Assembly (NCBI GenBank): GCA_023419875.1
Contig: JAEZXM010000112.1
Location: 1-5,819 of the forward strand
Direction of reading: 5' to 3'
From: Pseudomonadota bacterium
GTDB lineage: Bacteria; Myxococcota; Myxococcia; Myxococcales; Anaeromyxobacteraceae
DNA length: 5,819 nt
Shown here: one piece after another, positions 4,699-5,819 of the stretch
Layout: every line of letters begins with the position of its first letter
Numbering within the stretch: position 1 is the first letter of the stretch
Made by a program: the position numbers and the translations under genes
The notes under the pieces: model-generated
Told to the model about the DNA's origin: nothing
Seen by the model: only the letters and a program-made list of their open reading frames with translations
Databases searched by the model: none

Positions 4699-4712
4699 GA
4701 ACCCGCGGGTTC
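4699..4712. promoter_or_regulatory. 14-bp perfect palindrome upstream of the SEC-C gene
   Basis: GAACCCGCGGGTTC is a perfect palindrome centred 50 bp before the ATG at 4756. CTT and AAG flanks (4695-4697 and 4713-4715) extend it past one bulged base. It could be an operator for a dimeric regulator or a hairpin; no known binding motif is recognised. Confidence 0.35.
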
Positions 4713-4755
4713 AAGCGAGCGCACCCCTGGCCTGGCCCTTGCTCCAGCGCCGGCC

Positions 4756-5322
4756 ATGATCCGGCTCGACGCGAACCCCGCCCTCCCGAGACAGCTCTCT
4801 CCCTCCGGTCCGATGCTCCTCTGGCGAGACGGCGAGGGCGGCGGACGGGAAGGGCTGCTCCTGCTCGTCGAGGTGTGCCCCTTCCCCGGATGCTACATCC
4901 GCCACTGCGACGTGCACGGCTTCCGGGTGGTCGACGACCTCCTCGCGGTCGAGCTCGATGGAGAGGACGTCGTGACCCGGCACGCCTCCCGGCGCAGCGA
5001 GCACCCGCGCAAGCTCTTCCAGGCCGCGGTGGACCTGGACCGGGGGCGCATCGACGCCGCGGTGCCCGGGGCCGACCGCGACGCGCTCGACTGGTTCGCG
5101 CGCGAGCTCGACGCCGAGCTGGTCACGGTCTTGCTGTTGCAGTTCGAACGCGAGCGGCGACTCGCCGACGCGGCCCTGGATCCCGAGCCGCGGGCCGGTG
5201 CCCGGCGAAGGATCGGTCGGAACGAACCGTGCCCGTGCGGCTCGGGGCTGAAGTACAAGGCGTGCTGCCTCGAGGCGGGAGGACCGCGGCCGATGGTGAT
5301 CACGCGGAGCTGGTTGCACTGA
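4756..5322 (+). CDS. SEC-C zinc-motif protein, otherwise uncharacterised
   Basis: The 188-residue protein ends in a textbook SEC-C motif, C159-x-C161-x8-C170-C171 in GRNEPCPCGSGLKYKACC, the small zinc-binding module also found at the SecA C-terminus. Residues 1-150 are not a family I can name. They contain a second Cys/His cluster, C41-x4-C46-x4-C51-x2-H54 in the CPFPGCYIRHCDVHGF stretch, followed by what looks like beta strands and a helical acidic region (105-145). The two clusters might bind one or two metals. Function is unknown; SEC-C modules often mediate protein or ribosome contacts. The ATG at 4756 is chosen because the frame upstream to 4618 translates as Arg-rich, unlikely sequence over the hairpins; 4810 is a later alternative. 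No Shine-Dalgarno is seen. Its last 23 bp overlap the end of the convergent helicase gene. Confidence 0.82.
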   Translation: MIRLDANPALPRQLSPSGPMLLWRDGEGGGREGLLLLVEVCPFPGCYIRHCDVHGFRVVDDLLAVELDGEDVVTRHASRRSEHPRKLFQAAVDLDRGRIDAAVPGADRDALDWFARELDAELVTVLLLQFERERRLADAALDPEPRAGARRRIGRNEPCPCGSGLKYKACCLEAGGPRPMVITRSWLH

Positions 5323-5819
5323 CGGGATGCGGGTCGGGATCGCGACCGTCTCCAGGTCTCGACAGAGGGGCGGACGGCTCGAGCGACGGGATCCCGTCCA
5401 CGTACACCACCCGCCCGCCGAGCCCCGCCGCCACCCGCGGCCCGGGCGTCAGGATCCCGACGAGGTTGAGCGGATCCGCGGCCGAGATCTCGACCCGCTC
5501 CTCGCCTTTGCGTGGCATGCGCCGCACCGCGCGGAGCGCGTCCACGGCCTCGGGCAGCGCGAACTGCTCGCCCGAGCGGCCCGCGACGAACCGGCCGCCG
5601 CGGATCGAGCCACGGGCCTCGAACCGCCGGTAGGTCCGCACGAGCTCGCGCCACGGCGGCGCGTCCTCGCGCGCGAGGAGGTCGCGGAAGACGACGCCGT
5701 AGCGGCGCAAGTAAAGCTGCGCGAGCCGCTCGTCGATGTCCGGCTCGCCGCGATCCTCTCCGGGCGCGGCGCCCGGCGCGAGCAGGAACCAGCGGCCGCC
5801 CGCGGCGGCGTTCCGCGCC
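5300..5819 (-). CDS. lhr: Lhr-family ATP-dependent helicase, C-terminal fragment
   Basis: The gene enters from the right edge; the last 172 residues and the stop (5300-5302) are present. Recognisable Lhr C-terminal pieces are GRWFLLAP (near residue 10 of the fragment), ERLAQLYLRRYGVVFRDLLA (about 31-50), PWRELVRTYRRFEARG (about 55-70), IRGGRFVAGRSGEQFALPEA (about 72-91) and ISAADPLNLVGILTPGPRV (about 111-129), ending VVYVDGIPS before a Pro/Ser/Asp-rich tail of about 25 residues. Lhr enzymes are large superfamily-2 DNA helicases linked to DNA repair; the ATPase core lies outside the window. The reading frame is open across the edge without a start, and the ORF that begins at TTG 5710 is only part of it. 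The stop lies inside the convergent SEC-C gene, giving a 23-bp tail-to-tail overlap. The tail may be lineage-specific. Confidence 0.8.
   Translation of the reverse strand, partial: ARNAAAGGRWFLLAPGAAPGEDRGEPDIDERLAQLYLRRYGVVFRDLLAREDAPPWRELVRTYRRFEARGSIRGGRFVAGRSGEQFALPEAVDALRAVRRMPRKGEERVEISAADPLNLVGILTPGPRVAAGLGGRVVYVDGIPSLEPSAPLSRPGDGRDPDPHPVSATSSA

Noticed and set aside
4705..4720. tRNA T-arm-like GGTTCAAG
   Set aside because: The bases on either side do not form the required 5-bp T stem, and no acceptor, D or anticodon arm is found; it is part of the 14-bp palindrome.
4618..4755. N-terminal extension of the SEC-C protein to the ATG at 4618
   Set aside because: The added 46 residues are Arg/Ser/Ala-rich and lie over a row of hairpins and repeats; the ATG at 4756 gives a more plausible protein.
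1..5819. CRISPR arrays, insertion sequences, rRNA or tRNA genes
   Set aside because: No regularly spaced repeats, transposase motifs, terminal repeats with target duplications or structural RNA signatures were seen.

Overview
This is a very GC-rich window. Two sampled 60-base stretches inside its core genes are 77-80% G+C, with strong G/C preference at third codon positions. The gene families and base composition fit a Myxococcota / deltaproteobacterial genome such as Anaeromyxobacter. That placement is inference from style and gene content, because no marker gene is present.

Layout, left to right. (1) Minus strand, cut by the left edge: the membrane-embedded N-terminus of a probable metallophosphoesterase. 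(2) Minus strand: a small secreted histidine- and tryptophan-rich protein of unknown function. Behind it is a strong two-part hairpin, and in front of it a 150-bp region carrying five TTCAC direct repeats. (3) Minus strand: pterin-4a-carbinolamine dehydratase. (4) Plus strand, divergent from the dehydratase: a DUF423 (YgdD/TMEM256-like) four-helix membrane protein. (5) Plus strand: a complete 433-residue hexokinase of the eukaryotic type. (6) Plus strand: an overlapping mntA-hepT toxin-antitoxin pair of visibly lower G+C. (7) Plus strand: deoC, deoxyribose-phosphate aldolase. (8) A densely hairpinned 156-bp gap, then a plus-strand SEC-C zinc-motif protein. (9) Minus strand, cut by the right edge: the C-terminal 172 residues of an Lhr-family helicase, overlapping the end of the SEC-C gene tail to tail.

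How the genes relate. Hexokinase and DeoC are both cytoplasmic sugar/sugar-phosphate enzymes, and the MntA-HepT module sits between them with its own candidate promoter, so it looks like an insertion into older sequence. The remaining genes are housekeeping or hypothetical single genes with no evident shared pathway. Most plus-strand starts lack a clear Shine-Dalgarno sequence. The His-rich gene (GAGGAG) and hepT (GAGG) are the exceptions.

No clearly new multi-gene system is visible. The best leads for a second look are the repeat cluster in front of the His-rich secreted protein, the alternative-hairpin region between deoC and the SEC-C gene, the inverted-repeat structure in front of mntA, and the hexokinase's departures from the canonical sugar-binding motif.
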